Positions 1 through 12,597 of a stretch of DNA of 64,000 nucleotides are shown here, one piece after another; position 1 is the first letter of the stretch, and each line of letters opens with the position of its first letter. The notes under the pieces are model-generated. The model worked only from the letters and a program-made list of their open reading frames with translations. It ran no database searches and was not told the origin of the DNA. The DNA comes from Ipomoea triloba (lineage: Eukaryota > Streptophyta > Magnoliopsida > Solanales > Convolvulaceae). The position numbers were made by a program, and so were the translations under genes. The stretch lies in the NCBI RefSeq assembly GCF_003576645.1, contig NC_044919.1, positions 21,614,734 through 21,678,733 on the forward strand. The letters are read 5' to 3'.

Positions 1-173
1 CTTCCATGTCTAGCATGAGTTTCACAAACACTCATGATGATTCAAACACTCAATCAATAGAACTCACTACCATTACTGATCTCTATGACAATGAACATGT
101 AATTACAAATAATAAAAACCTAATGCAGATTGTTATTCATTATTTTAATTTGTGTATTCAATTTTTTTTCCAG

Positions 174-1079
174 TTTGGTGAATTTTGGATAGCTGCAAAG
201 ATAAATGGTGTTGAAAATCCAAGTGATTGGTTTTATATTTCCTGTCCTAATAACGGTTGCAATAAAAAACTCAAAATTTCTGAGGGTGTCAATAAGTGTT
301 TCAAATGTATGAAAATTCCAGAGGGTAGCATTCCAAAGTATAAAATTAGAGTACGTGTGGTTGATATGAAGGGTACTTCTTTTTGCAATGGGATAGAGAA
401 TGCATGGATTTGCTAGGTCTTGCAGCAGAAGACCTATATGAATGAAACGTGAATGTAAGTTTTTTTCTACATTTCTTATGCATATTTACATTTCAGATTT
501 AATTTTTTAGAACTTAAAACTTAATTGCATCTTTAATTTTTCAGGACCTTGGACACATAAGGGAGATATTTGAATTGGTAGAGAGGCGTATGCTTTTCAA
601 GATTACAACAAAGAAGGACCAGTTTATTCGTCGTAATATCCCATTTCTTGTTCTTAGAATTAACACTGACCAAAGTGTACTGCAACAACACTACCCTGAT
701 CTTCTAAATTTACATGAAAATGACTGTAACTCTGAATGCCCTATAAGTGAGGGGATGATAAATTTTTGGAGGTAATATTATTTTTAACTTAATGCAGAGA
801 ATAATTGGTCGTGCACATAAATATTAACTTTTGTTAATATCTGTTTTCAATGGTCAGGGTTTTGAGAGTGATGAAGCGGATAGTCCTATTGCTATGTTGG
901 CCCCAACGAGTAGTACTGATTGTACTACCAATGGACTGCTCAAGCGTTGTTTGCTTGATTCCTTTTCCTCAACCAAGGGTGAAAAGAAAGTGAAACAATC
1001 CCATGTTAAGTTAGAGAAGATTGATTGGCTATTTTCTATGAGGGTTTTTGATGGACAATTGTGTTACGATGGTGTATGA
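174..1079 (+). pseudogene. RPA1-like (replication protein A large subunit C-terminal domain) Helitron companion gene, damaged
   Basis: Three exons can be proposed: 174-454, 545-771 and 858-1079, each joined by GT-AG borders (acceptors at 173, 544 and 857). The product resembles the C-terminal OB-fold of plant RPA1, which binds single-stranded DNA. A zinc ribbon of two Cys pairs (CPNNGC and CFKC) is visible at about 244-308, followed by an I..FERV-like helix and the segment FKITTKKDQFIRRNIPF (about 595-645). A one-base loss near 380-388 breaks the frame just before the segment CMDLLGLAAEDLYE, and a stop follows at 442-444, so the copy is probably dead. RPA-like genes commonly travel inside plant Helitrons, and a Rep/helicase gene in the same orientation starts 2.7 kb downstream, so I infer that this is the Helitron's own companion gene. 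The upstream part lies outside the window. A host RPA1 paralogue is the alternative. Confidence 0.7.
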
Positions 1080-1522
1080 CAATTATGTTTTGTTGCTATG
1101 GTAATTTGTTTTAAACTGTACACCCAAAGTTGGGTATGGCTGGACTATGTTATCCCTTATGTTTTTTGTATTAAACAAATGTTCCAGGTCAAACCATAAT
1201 ATGGATTTCCAGAAGTATAACATTAACCACATTAAAAAAAATGTGGATTGTTTTACAAAACCACTGTTATAATTTTTTTTTTTTCATTCTTGCAGGATTC
1301 AAGGTGTAAGTGGAGGAGAACTAAACTATAAACTTGGAGCAGTGCTATAACCTAGCCAGAACGAAATATTTTGAAGATAATGGTAGAATTTGAACAAGAC
1401 TGTATACACTAAGTATGTAGTACTATTCTATAGACATAGAGTATGGGGAATTATTAGGAATGTATTCAATGTTTCTTATCTATAGTATTTGTTTAGTTCA
1501 CTATTTTAATTATCTTTACTTT

Positions 1523-1780
1523 TACACAAATTCTAAATCAATAAAATCACTATATGCTCTTATATTACTACAAAATAAAAGAACTTAGCACATCATGACT
1601 GTAAATGTCCTTCTCCTATTGATTTACACAAATTCTAAATCAAGAAAATCACTATATATCTTATATTACCACAAAATAAAAGAACTTAGCACATCATGGC
1701 TGTAAATTGCCTTCTCCTAAATTTACACAAATTCTAAATCAAGAGAATCACTACATGCTCTTATATTACTACAAAAAAAA
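1523..1780. repeat. Tandem repeat, about 100-bp unit, 2.6 copies
   Basis: Units begin with the phrase ACACAAATTCTAAATCAA at about 1525, 1626 and 1726. Each carries CACTATATGCTCTTATATTA and ACTTAGCACATCATG-like segments. Copies differ by a few substitutions. It lies downstream of the RPA-like gene, in DNA with no ORF. Confidence 0.75.
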
Positions 1781-3290
1781 AACATTAATCTCATATTGGA
1801 GTTTCTAACAAATTAAGAATAGGTACAAGTGACTTATCTCTAGGCTCCAGTAAGAGTATATCAGTTGTGGTATTGATTCATCCTTAGCATGGAAATTGAC
1901 ATAATGACCAAACAATTAGATTTAAGTAATACATGACCAAAACAGAGAAACAATTAGAAAGTAATGACTCACAATGCTCTACACAGTATGAGATGGTACT
2001 ATCCAAAGTTTACTTACATTTTTTTTTCGAAATTTATTAGCTACCAAATTCAAGATCATTACTTTGCCTACAAGCTATGATATGTTATATATTCATACAA
2101 ACATGAAAGAAGAACAGTGTGAATTAAGTTTACCTGACATTAGAAGAACTTCTACAATCCTGCTAAGTAATCCTACCATAGAGATAGGGGATAAGTTCTA
2201 CCTACATGGAAAAAGGATATTTAGTCTATGAAAATTATAATTGTATGATAATTCAATCACATAAAGGAGATATTGTATTCATACCACTACATACAAGTAG
2301 TACATTAAATTAACAATAATATGATAATTTTAGTATTCAAATTATCAATCCAAAGTATCAGTGTAATTAGTTTCTTACACATAAAGTTCATCATCATTAT
2401 CCTACTACCATCATTAATGGCTTGTAAGTCATTTAGTATTCCAATGTCATTCTGGAAAAAATAAAAGGCCCCCTCATTAAGTATGCTTTTTACCCCAATA
2501 TAAATACTACCTATTCACTGTACATGAGACACAGAAAAACAAATTAGCAATTTAAAGCATGAGGAAGCTCACCAAATCAGGGTCATAGGCACTAAAAGGA
2601 AACATCCATCTAATGATAAAGGTACTCATCTTTATTCTTTTACATTGCAGATTACAGACTTCAGTAGGTTAGATATTTAGATTTCAAATTACTTGGAAGC
2701 TTGGTTAAATATTTAGATTGCAGATTACAGACTTCAGTAGTTTAGCTAAATTACAACATATGGACTTTAGGGTAAAATTTAGCTAGAAACATAAATGTAG
2801 TCCTAAATTTGATGGCACAACAACTATTGTAGTCAAAGTTCATTGGAAAATTACCTTCTATTGTAGCTACAAACTGAAATCAACTTCAGTTTGTTAGACA
2901 AATTTTAAATTTCGTCAGTTTGGGCAATTTTTGAGCTTTACGCCAACTTAATACAAAATTCTTCAGAAATTTACATCCTAATTGAGGAATGAACTGAAAT
3001 GATTGTCAGTAGGTAAGACAAATTACAAATTTTGGTAATTAGGGCAAATTTTTTACTAGAGTCAAACTGAAAACAAAATGAATTGAAAAATTACCTCCTA
3101 ATGTAGGTAGAAACTCCATTTTAACTGTAAATCTGCGGTGATGAGTACATAGTCCAGTCGTCCGTAGTATTATTTCTCACCAGAAGTAACGAACAAAGAA
3201 GCAAAGTAACAAATCAAACACATGCATTTCACTAAGATTTGTCAAAAATCGTAGATCTACGAACTAAAAATTACAAACATATTGAACAGA
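1781..3290. other. Gene-free AT-rich DNA inside the putative Helitron
   Basis: No convincing ORF on either strand. Short phrases recur, such as CAGATTACAGACTTCAGTAG at about 2648 and 2723, and variants of AAATTACCTCCTAATGTAG near 2850-3110. This suggests old local duplication. It could be intron or UTR of the minus-strand transcript proposed at 3298-3550, but nothing proves it. Confidence 0.4.
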
Positions 3291-3297
3291 AACTTAC

Positions 3298-3550
3298 CAG
3301 TTCATTGTTCTTCGTCTTCCAACAAAACCCTTTTGTAGACCTTGCTAATTTAATCGGAACATCAAGTTGTTGTTGTCCATCGCTGGTCTGCGGTTTTGGA
3401 TTGCAGATCTGCCTTTCAAGAGATACAGAGATGGAGTTATAGGAGTGGAGAAATTGAGGTAGGAGTAGAGTGATAGAGATGTGCATTATGGAAGATCCAA
3501 AAGGAAGACTACGGTTGCTATATTTCACTTTTCTTATATATATATATATA
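3298..3550 (-). promoter_or_regulatory. Candidate minus-strand promoter and first exon
   Basis: Read on the minus strand, a TATA-rich stretch (rc of 3534-3552) is followed by an ATG at 3488-3486 in an open frame. The frame runs to a strong-looking splice donor, CTG|GTAAGTTT, at 3297-3290. No downstream exon was identified and the short peptide is not recognisable. The unit would be divergent to the Rep/helicase gene that starts near 3800. It may be a non-coding or decayed transcript start. Confidence 0.3.
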
Positions 3551-3796
3551 TTACATATACTGGAAAAAAAGTTGGTAGTCTATAAATATATACTCTATAA
3601 TTTTATAAGACAATGTGTGAAAAATATTTGATATAATTTTATAAGATAATGTGTGAAAAATATATAATTTTTTCATTTTGTATAATATAGCATGCTTGCT
3701 TATTTAATGTTTAATTTTTTTTAAGTTCGTATGTGTATTTTGTTTAATCTGTATGACACACATCGATAGATAATTTATGGTGTACTTTCACAATGC

Positions 3797-5915
3797 AGAA
3801 AACAACAGCACAAACAATGAACATCCTGTACAAATATTGGATCCCTACGTATTTTCTATCCAAAAGAGACGGAAACTAAAAAAAGCAGGATGAGGTCAAA
3901 TTTAGCAATTCATTCCCCTCGCAATTTAGAAGACGAATTTTCTAATGCAATGCACCACACAAGTCAATTAAGGGAGAACAACGGTTTTGTTGGTAAGCAA
4001 TTTAATGACAAATGTAATTTAGTATTGCAATTTGTTACAGTATACCGCAATTTCTCTGTTAGTACAATTTTTTAGAATGATGTTATAACTTTGTTTTGGT
4101 AGCTCCTATGTGAATGTCATTTTAATAATAGCTGTTTTTAGTTATAATAACACATGTTTGGCTATTAATTTAATTAAAAATCTTTTTCTACTTACGTTAA
4201 TAAAAGCGCAAAATAAGTAAAAATATTTGTTCATTTATAGAATGTTGTTGCCTTTCACTACAGCTGAATCGGTTCAACCCAAAGAAAACAATGTACCAAA
4301 ATGCCACCCAGTCATCAACAGTGTACAAGAACCGTATTCAATACCATGTTCAGGTTTAGGTATGCATTATGAACATTGATATGTTTATTAAATTATTGTT
4401 TTACAATCTTTTTAAATAATGTTATGAGTAAAATATATTATTTTGTAATGGTAATGAAATTGTATAAGTCCGGAGATTCATATTTTTTTAACATAATACA
4501 TTTATTTAAATTGATAATTGTGAAAATAATAGCAATCAAATATTAGATTATTGTACTAATACATTTCATTACTTGGTCCCTTAGGTGAAAATATGCAAGT
4601 TGTTGATAATGTGCCATCTATGTGCCCCCAAATCAATACTGATGTGCAAAGAGAGATCGCTGTGGTAATTAACGAAGATGATGGAATTACACATGCACCC
4701 GATGGTACTTAGTTAGTTTAAAAACAATTTTCTTTTAGTACATAATTTTTTATCTAAAAGATAGCAAAGCAAAGTTGTATTAAACAATCTTTAATACATT
4801 TCCAATTAACTTTTGTAGTGATTTACAATGATATTGGGGACCCCAACAATATTTGTGATCATTGCCATGCAATTTTTTGGTATGAAAAACGTATTAATAA
4901 GCATGTGCGCCAAGGAACACCAAAGTATTCTACATGTTGTGTTCATGGGAAGATCAAACTACCAAAAATGCATGTACTGCCCAAAAGGATTTACAACTTA
5001 TTTTTCGGTTAAGGAGAGAAACATATTGAATTTTTGAAAAACATTAGGAGGTACAATAACATGTTTTCTTTTACATCATTAGGAGCAAAGGTGGATAGAT
5101 CTATAAATAGTGGGAATGCCCCACCCATTTTTAGAATTAATGGTCAAAACTTCCATTTAATGGGAGGGTTGCTTCCTCAAGATGGTAGTACTCCAAAATT
5201 TGCTCAATTGTACATACATGACACGGAAAATGAGGTGGAGAATCGCATCAACGCCTTTAGGTAAGAAACTTTAATAATTGGCAAGTTGTATTTTATTTTT
5301 GTGTCATTTCATATCTAAGTATAATAAGTAATTTTAAATGTTTAAAATTGTTTACGTTATTGATATAGGGGCAGTGAACTGAGTAACGAAATCCATGTTC
5401 AAATAGTGGAGGACATAAAACAAGATTTGGATGATCACAATGTCTTGGTCAAATGTTTCCGTTTGGCTAAAACGCATATACAATGCCATCCACAAGCAGA
5501 GTTCAAGATGAGGTTAATTGGTAAGCGAACTAGTGATGCGAGAACATACAATTTGCCCACTGTATTTGAGGTGGCTGCCCTTATTGTTGGGGACCTTGAT
5601 CCTGCTCTTGGTCATAGGGATATTATAGTAGAGACAAAAGCCGGATGTCTTAGGTGGATAAATGAGTTGAACCCTACATACTTGCCCTTACAGTATCCAA
5701 TTCTGTTTCCTTTCGCTGAAGACGGTTATCGAGAGGATATTCAATTCAATTTAGATATATCTCAACAATCCGGTGGCAGGACGCAGGTGTCATAGCGAGA
5801 ATTCTTTGCGTATAGGATCCATGAGCGGTTTAGTGAAATTTCTACAGTACTACATGCTAAGAGACTTTTTCAGCAGTTTTTTGTAGATGCATACACCATG
5901 GTGGAATCTAGCCGG
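3797..5915 (+). pseudogene. Helitron Rep/helicase gene, 5' part (interrupted by an LTR retrotransposon)
   Basis: This is the left half of a plant Helitron RepHel protein, the rolling-circle transposase-helicase. The clearest exons are 4819-5261, ending in an AG|GTAAGA donor, and 5369-5915. The second opens after an ATAG acceptor and carries the conserved Helitron-like N-terminal domain: KMRLIGKR-type, DARTYNLPTVFEVAALIVGD, and LQYPILFPF. In-frame stops at 5010-5012 and 5793-5795 disable it. After the second stop the frame stays readable (REFFAYRIHERF to MVESSRL), then breaks exactly where the Athila-like element begins at 5921. Smaller upstream exons near 3800-4000, 4240-4350 and 4580-4705 are plausible but weaker. 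The gene resumes at 15549. Confidence 0.85.
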
Positions 5916-5920
5916 CTGTT

Positions 5921-7372
5921 TGATAGACATATTTTATACTTTTATTTGATGTACATCTTTATAATATTTTTGCATTAATTATTTATTATTATATAATAAT
6001 TATTAATTTTTAGAGTTTAGTAATCAATAAGTTAAATAATATTTTATTTAGTTAATAACTTTAAGTTTGAGCCCAACAAGTTCTTAGCCTAATTCTTTGT
6101 TATGATTTAATTTTTAATTTGAGTCCAAAGAACATCTTGGCCTATTCCTTATTTGTTTAATTAATTTGGCCCAATAAATATATAACCTAGTATACTAATT
6201 AAACAAAAGGAAATTCAAATGTTAGGCTAATTGTTTCCTTGCTGCAGCGTACGTACCAGAAGCGACGAAGCATCAAATTACTTCGTCAAAACTGAAGCCC
6301 AAATTCCAGCGCAAATTTGAGGGAGCTCCGATGAAGACTCGGCCAACAATGCGTCGGTCAGCATGGAAACGGACGGCAAAGAAAATTTCATCATTTGGGT
6401 CTAATTTTGAGAGGTGCAAAATAATTTTAGATTAATTATTTTCCTCAATTTAAGAGTTTTTGTTGGGATTAGGAGTGTATAAATAGCAGTGAGTTTTTGT
6501 TGTTGAGGAATCAGACTAGCTGTGCGCAATTTGATAGTTTCTCCAGTTTGCAAGTTTTATTTTTTTTTTCTGTTAATATTTTCTGGTTCATGACCCTACG
6601 AGGCTAATTCCTCTAAACTTGGCCAAGATTATATGAACCCTGGATCAATTTGTACTGTGAGATTGAATTAATTATTTATATTGAATTCATCTTCATTTGA
6701 GTAATTGATATTTTCTTGTGTTTTGTTTTATATGACTGTTCCAGTTAATTACTAGGAAGCCTACTAGTTTAATTACTTGAACAGTTTATTGCTAGATTAG
6801 TTAACTATTCGTTTAATTGGTTCTCTAATCTGTGTAGCAATCGGGATTTATTAATATGGCGTTAGTATTAATTTAGTCGTAGGAGGAATATTAATATGAA
6901 TTAAACATAACCGCATGTGTTTATGTTATTCAGTTTCGTTAGTTTTCTCATTTTAATGCTGCTATCAAGTTAAATATAAGTGCTTGTCTTGTGTTATTTG
7001 GTAGTTAGGGGTAGTTGATACCACTTGTGTTTGATTACCTATGACTAAGGAAAATTGGAAATTAATTCCACAACGAATGCTCAATTGTTATGAACTAACC
7101 GTGAATCTATGATCAGTTACTAAAATCCAGTGGTGAATGTTTTCTTAGACCAAGTGTTAAAAATTCAATTGATTTCTTTCGTAAACTTTGGCTTGATTAT
7201 CATTTTTTCTATTCTTATTTATTTATTTACTTATTTCGAATGTTAATTTCATACCAAACCCCCCTCTTTAATTTGAACTCATAAATCAAACTAGTTACTC
7301 CTCGTGGGAACGATCCTTACTCTCACTACTACGTTTTTAAGGTTTAATTTGGGAGCCTACGACAGCTCGCCA
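5921..7372 (+). repeat. 5' LTR of the Athila-like element
   Basis: 1452 bp, TG...CA. A TATA box (TATAAATA) lies at about 6478-6485, in the sequence GGAGTGTATAAATAGCAG, and marks the likely U3/R region. It matches the 3' LTR at 14088-15548 almost throughout; the main length difference is an 8-bp TTTATTTA expansion in the 3' copy near 15385-15410. Confidence 0.93.
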
Positions 7373-7377
7373 AATTT

Positions 7378-7395
7378 TGGCACCGTTGCTGGGGA
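7378..7395 (+). promoter_or_regulatory. Primer binding site, tRNA-Asp type
   Basis: TGGCACCGTTGCTGGGGA lies 5 bases after the 5' LTR. It matches, with two changes, the complement of the 3' end of plant tRNA-Asp that primes many plant gypsy elements. Confidence 0.85.
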
Positions 7396-7531
7396 GCTTT
7401 TCTAGTTTATTTTTGTGTTTATTCGTTTGCTTATTTATTCATTTATTCTTCTTCGTCATTTGTCAAAAAAATTAATAAATTTTTGGTGTCTTCGTTACTT
7501 TGTCTAATTTCTGCAATATCTTTTATGGTTT

Positions 7532-9949
7532 ATGCCTATAACTCGATCTGCTAATCGAGAAATATTGTCATACGATCTAGAAATTGAAAGAACTCTACGC
7601 AGGTTAAGAAAACAATCTCGGAGGAAATTGGAGTTTAGTGCACTGGCTACTGATTCCCCATCTTCCTCACATTCTAATTCAGAAGAAAAACCCATGGCTC
7701 AAAATCGGACTTTACAAGAGCTTGGAGCTCTAAATTTATATCAATAGCCTTTATGCATTACGTTTCCTGCTTTAGATGCTAATGTACAATTTGAATTAAA
7801 ATATGGGTTAATTCATCTTTTGCCTTCTTTTCATGGACTTGCAGGTGAAGATCCTCATAAACACTTAAAAGAATTTCATGTGGTATGTTCAAGTATGAAA
7901 CCCACGGAGGTTACTGAAGAACAAATCAAGTTGAGAGCATTTACATTTTCTTTGAAAGATTCAGCAAAAGATTGGCTATACTATCTACCTTCCGGGAGCA
8001 TTGCCACATGGAATGACTTGAAGACGGTGTTCCTTGAAAAATACTTTCCAGCTTCAAGGGCAGCCAACATTAGAAAGGAAATTTGTGGTATAAGGCAACA
8101 CAATGGAGAGTCACTTTATGAATATTGGGAGCGTTTCAAGAAGCTTTGTGCAAGTTGCCCTCATCACCAAATCACGGGACAATTACTTATTCAGTACTTT
8201 TATGAAGGACTTTTCCCAACTGATAGAAGCATGATTGATGCTGCAAGTGGAGGTGCATTAGTTGATAAGACACCGGATGCTGCAAAGAATCTAATTGTAA
8301 ACATGGCAGCAAATTCTCAACAGTTTGGCAATAGACTTGTCCAACCATCCAAGCAAATAAATGAGGTAAGTATTTCCAATCTTGAACAACAAGTGGCTGG
8401 TTTAACTACTCTTATTCGTCAATTAGCTGTAGGAAATATGCAAACTGTGAAAGCTTGTGGAATTTGCTCGATAGTTGGACACCAAACTGATGCTTGCCCA
8501 ACTCTTCAAGAAGAACCTATTGAACATGTCAATGCGACTGGAGGTTTTCCTGGACAACCTCAAGGTAAGTATGATCCATTTTCTAATTCATATAATCCTG
8601 GTTGGAGGGATCACCCGAACCTTAGCTATGGGAACTCACAAGGGAACCAGATTGTTCAGAATCGTTCAAATTTTCAGCAGTATAGACAACCATTTCCTTC
8701 AAGACAACCACCGGCCCAAAGCTCTAACTAAGGTATGAATCTTGAAGACATTGTGAAGTCTCTTGCCACTAACACTTTACAATTTCAGCAAGAAACACAA
8801 GTATTCCAACAAGAAACAAAGTCCAATTTTCAAGAAACGAAAGCTAGCATCCAGAACTTAGAAAGACAAATGGGCCAACTAGCAACTACGGTAGGTCAGT
8901 TGGAGGCACAGAGTTCTGGCAAATTACCCTCTCAAACGGTGGTCAATCCAAGAGAAAATGCAAGTGCAATTGTTTTGAGAAGTGGTAAGGAAATTGAAGG
9001 TCCTGCAAATGCTACTCCATCAGTGGACAAAGAAAAAGAGGAAACTAGCAACAACGAAAATTCTCTAGGTAAGTTTCCTAGTCCTTCTGATTATAAACCA
9101 ACTCCCCAATTCCCTCAAGCTTTGTAAGAATCTAAAAAAGAAGCGAAAGATGTAGAGTTACATGAAACTTTCAAAAATTGTGAAGTAAATATTCCATTAC
9201 TTGATGCAATAAAACAAGTTCCTAGATATGCTAAATTCTTAAAGGAGTTGTGTACAACAAAAAGGAAGCAAAAGTCAAACAGAGGTGAGAAAGTAATAAT
9301 GGGGAAGAATGTGTCAGCTGTGATTCAAAGCAAGCTTCCTGAAAAATGCAAGGATCCAGGTATGTTTACTATTCCTTGTATGATAGGTGATACTAGACTT
9401 GAGAAAGCCATGCTAGACTTAGGAGCATCTATTAATGTTATGCCATATTCTGTATATGCTTCTTTAAAACTTGGACCTTTGAATAAAACTAGTGTGGTTA
9501 TCCAATTGGCTGATAGATCTAATGCATATCCTAGGGGTGTTATTGAAGATGTATTGTTGCAAGTTAATAATTTGATATTCCCTACTGATTTCTATGTGCT
9601 TGATATGGAAAATAATGATCATTTTGCACCTATTCTACTAGGAAGACCATTTTTAAAAACTGCAAAAACAAAAATTGATATTCACAATGGTACACTTACT
9701 ATGGAGTTTGATGGTAATATTGTTACATTCAATATTTATGATGCTATGAAATGTCCTAGTGATGATAACTCTGCTTATTCTATTGATATTCTTGATTCAT
9801 TAGTTGAAGAAGTTTTTGAATTTAATGGTAATGATGAATTGAAAGTTGTTATTAGTGAACACCTTGAAAATGGGAATAATGAGTTTGCTTTGAGTTCCAA
9901 TTTACAAGAAGCTATTGCATCATTGAATCATTGTCCTAAATTGCACTAG
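7532..9949 (+). pseudogene. Athila-like gag-protease ORF with in-frame stops
   Basis: One reading frame spans 7532-9949 but is cut by stops at 7745-7747 (probable CAG to TAG), 8729-8731 and 9125-9127. Gag (about 7800-8330) shows the plant retrotransposon gag fold: PSFHGLAGEDPHKHLKEF, DWLYYLPSGSI, FLEKYFPASR. A single CCHC zinc knuckle (CGICSIVGHQTDAC) sits at about 8455-8497 and would bind genomic RNA. The aspartic protease active site has the form DLGAS (about 9417-9431) with ILLGRPFL downstream (about 9626-9650). Pol follows after a further stop at 9947-9949 and a frameshift. Confidence 0.88.
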
Positions 9950-12597
9950 CATAATAATGTTTCTTATATGGCTTTACCTGTTTCTAGCAAAAAATTGTTA
10001 CCATCTGTTGTGCAGGCACCTATCCCCGAGTTGAAACCTCTCCCCGAACACCTTAAATATGCTTTCTTGGGAGAAAATAAAACATTGCCAGTCATAATTT
10101 CAACTAAATTTCTGCAACAGAAGAAGAAAAGCTTGTCCATGTGTTAAAAGAACACAAAACTGCCATTGGGTGGACAATTGCAGATATCAAAGGAATAAGC
10201 CCATCCACTTGCATGCACCGAATTCTACTAGAGGAAGGAGCAGAACCATCCCGTCAACCACAAAGAAGGCTAAACCCACCCATGATGGAAGTAGTGAAAG
10301 AAGATGACCTTAAACTCCTTGGAGTTGGGATAATCTATCCAATTTCAGATAGCAAATGGGTTAGCCCATCTCAGGTGGTTCCTAAGAAAACAGGAATTAC
10401 AGTTGTGAAAAACCAAAATGATGAACTGGTTCCTACTCGTATTCAAAATGGATGGCGAGTTTGTATAGATTATAGGAAGTTGAATGCTGTAACAAGAAAA
10501 GACCACTTCCCTTTACCTTTTATTGATCAAATGCTAGAAAGGTTAGCTGGGCGTTCTTATTTTTGTTTTCTTGATGGTTATTCAGGTTATTTTCAGATTG
10601 CAATTGCTCTAGATGACCAGGAAAAGACGACTTTTACATGTCCTTTCGGCACTTTTGCATATCGACGCATGCCGTTTGGCCTTTGTTTCTATCGAGGATT
10701 TATCAAAGACTTCTCGAAGATAGCCCGACCTTTGTGCAAATTGTTGCAAAAAGAAACCTCCTTTGAGTTTGATGAAGAGTGTAAAGGAGGATTTGACAAA
10801 TTAAAAGAGTTGTTGACGTCTGCCCCGGTCATTCAGCCACCTAATTGGAACTATCCTTTTGAGATAATGTGTGATGCAAGTGATCACGCAATAGGGGCTG
10901 TGTTGGGTCAAAAGCTCGGGAAATCATCCCATGTTATTTATTATGCTTCTAGAACTTTAAATGATGCTCAGAAAAACTATTCTACTACAGAAAAAGAATT
11001 TTTAGCCATTGTTTTTGCTTTGGAAAAATTTAGGTCTTATTTGTTAGGTACTAAAGTTATAGTTTACTCTGATCATGCAGCTCTTTGCTATTTGATAAAA
11101 AAGCAAGAAGCCAAACCAAGGTTGATAAGATGGATACTCCTCTTGAGTGAGTTTGATATAGAGATCAAAGATAGGAAAGGGACAGAAAATCTTGTGGCAG
11201 ATCATTTGAGTCGTTTGGTGCACATCGAACCTGAACCACCACTGCAAAAAGCATTCCCTGATGAACACCTACTTACTACAACAGTGATTTTACCATGGTA
11301 TGCTAACATAGTCAATTTTTTGGTTGCTAACAAGTTTCCTCATGAGTTGTCTAAAGCCCAAAAAGATAAAATCAAGAGTGATTCCAAGTACTATGTGTGG
11401 GATGAACCATACCTGTGGAAGCATTGTGCTGACCAAGTGGTAAGAAGATGTGTACCTGATGATGAAATTGTTTCAATCCTTGCCTTTTGTCATTCTTATG
11501 CTTGCGGAGGCCACTTTGGGGCAAAGAGAACAACAAGGAAAGTATTGGAGTGTGGTTTTTATTGGCCAACTTTATTTAGAGATTCATATTCATTTTGTAA
11601 GTCTTGTGATGCTTGTCAAAAGTAAGGTAATTTATCCCGGAGAAATGAATTGGCACAAACTCCGATCATATTTTGTGAGGTTTTTGATGTCTGGGGCATT
11701 GATTTTATGGGTCCATTCCCTGTATCTTTTGGTTTTGTCTATATTTTACTTGCTGTTGATTATGTTTCAAAGTGGGTGGAAGCTAAAGCCACCAGGACTG
11801 ATGACTCTAAAGTTGTTGCAGATTTTATCAAGTCTAACATCTTTTCCAGGTTTGGGATTCCAAGAGCTATAATAAGTGATCAGGGAACTCACTTTTGTAA
11901 TCGCATTATTGAAGCATTGCTTAGGAAGTACCATGTCACCCATAAAGTGTCAATTGCCTACCACCCACAGACTAATGGGCAAGCAGAGGTGTCCAACCGA
12001 GAGATCAAGTCAATCCTTGAGAAAATAGTCAACACAAACAGGAAGGATTGGAGTTTGCGATTAGATGATGCATTGTGGGCGTACAGAATTGCATACAAAA
12101 CACCTATTGGTATGTCCCCTTATCGCATTGTGTTTGGGAAAGCATGTCACCTTCCAGTTGAGTTGGAGCACAAAGCATATTGGGCTGTTAAGAGCTTTAA
12201 TATGAATATTGATATTGATGAAAGTGGCCTGCACCGGAAGTTGCAACTTTCTGAGTTGGAGGAAATTCGCAATGAGGCCTATGAGAATTCAAGAATTTAC
12301 AAAGATAAGACGAAAGCATTCCATGACAAGATGATTTTGAGAAAAGAATTTTCAATTGGACAAAAAGTCCTACTCTTCCAGTCACGGCTTCGTCTATTCC
12401 CGGGTAAGTTACGTTCTCGTTGGGTTGGTCCGTTTATTGTTACTAATATATTTCCTCATGGTGCAATAGAGATTCAAAGTTTGCAGACTTCCAAGATATT
12501 CAAGGTGAATGGCCATAGGCTTAAACCTTACCATGATGAGTTTCGAGTTGAAAACGTTGCAGAAGTACTTCTTGAAGATCCAGTTTATTTTGAATAA
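9950..12597 (+). pseudogene. Athila-like pol: RT (active site deleted), RNase H, integrase
   Basis: The frame changes near 10105-10112 (frame 2 to frame 1). RT begins well ([20 protein letters not shown], about 10457-10520; FLDGYSGY), but at about 10680-10690 the text jumps from RMPFGLC straight to [16 protein letters not shown]. About 100 residues are missing, including the catalytic Y/F-x-DD motif. RNase H ([37 protein letters not shown]) is complete. The integrase HHCC finger ([10 protein letters not shown] to CKSCDACQK) ends at an in-frame TAA, 11623-11625. The DDE core and C-terminal domain then run open from 11650 to 12597 ([26 protein letters not shown]). No chromodomain is seen. The copy cannot reverse transcribe itself. 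Confidence 0.92.

Noticed and set aside
3565..3600. Helitron 5' end at TCTATAAATATATACT
   Set aside because: It has the TC start but no comparison copy. It would also exclude the RPA-like gene. Left open rather than called.
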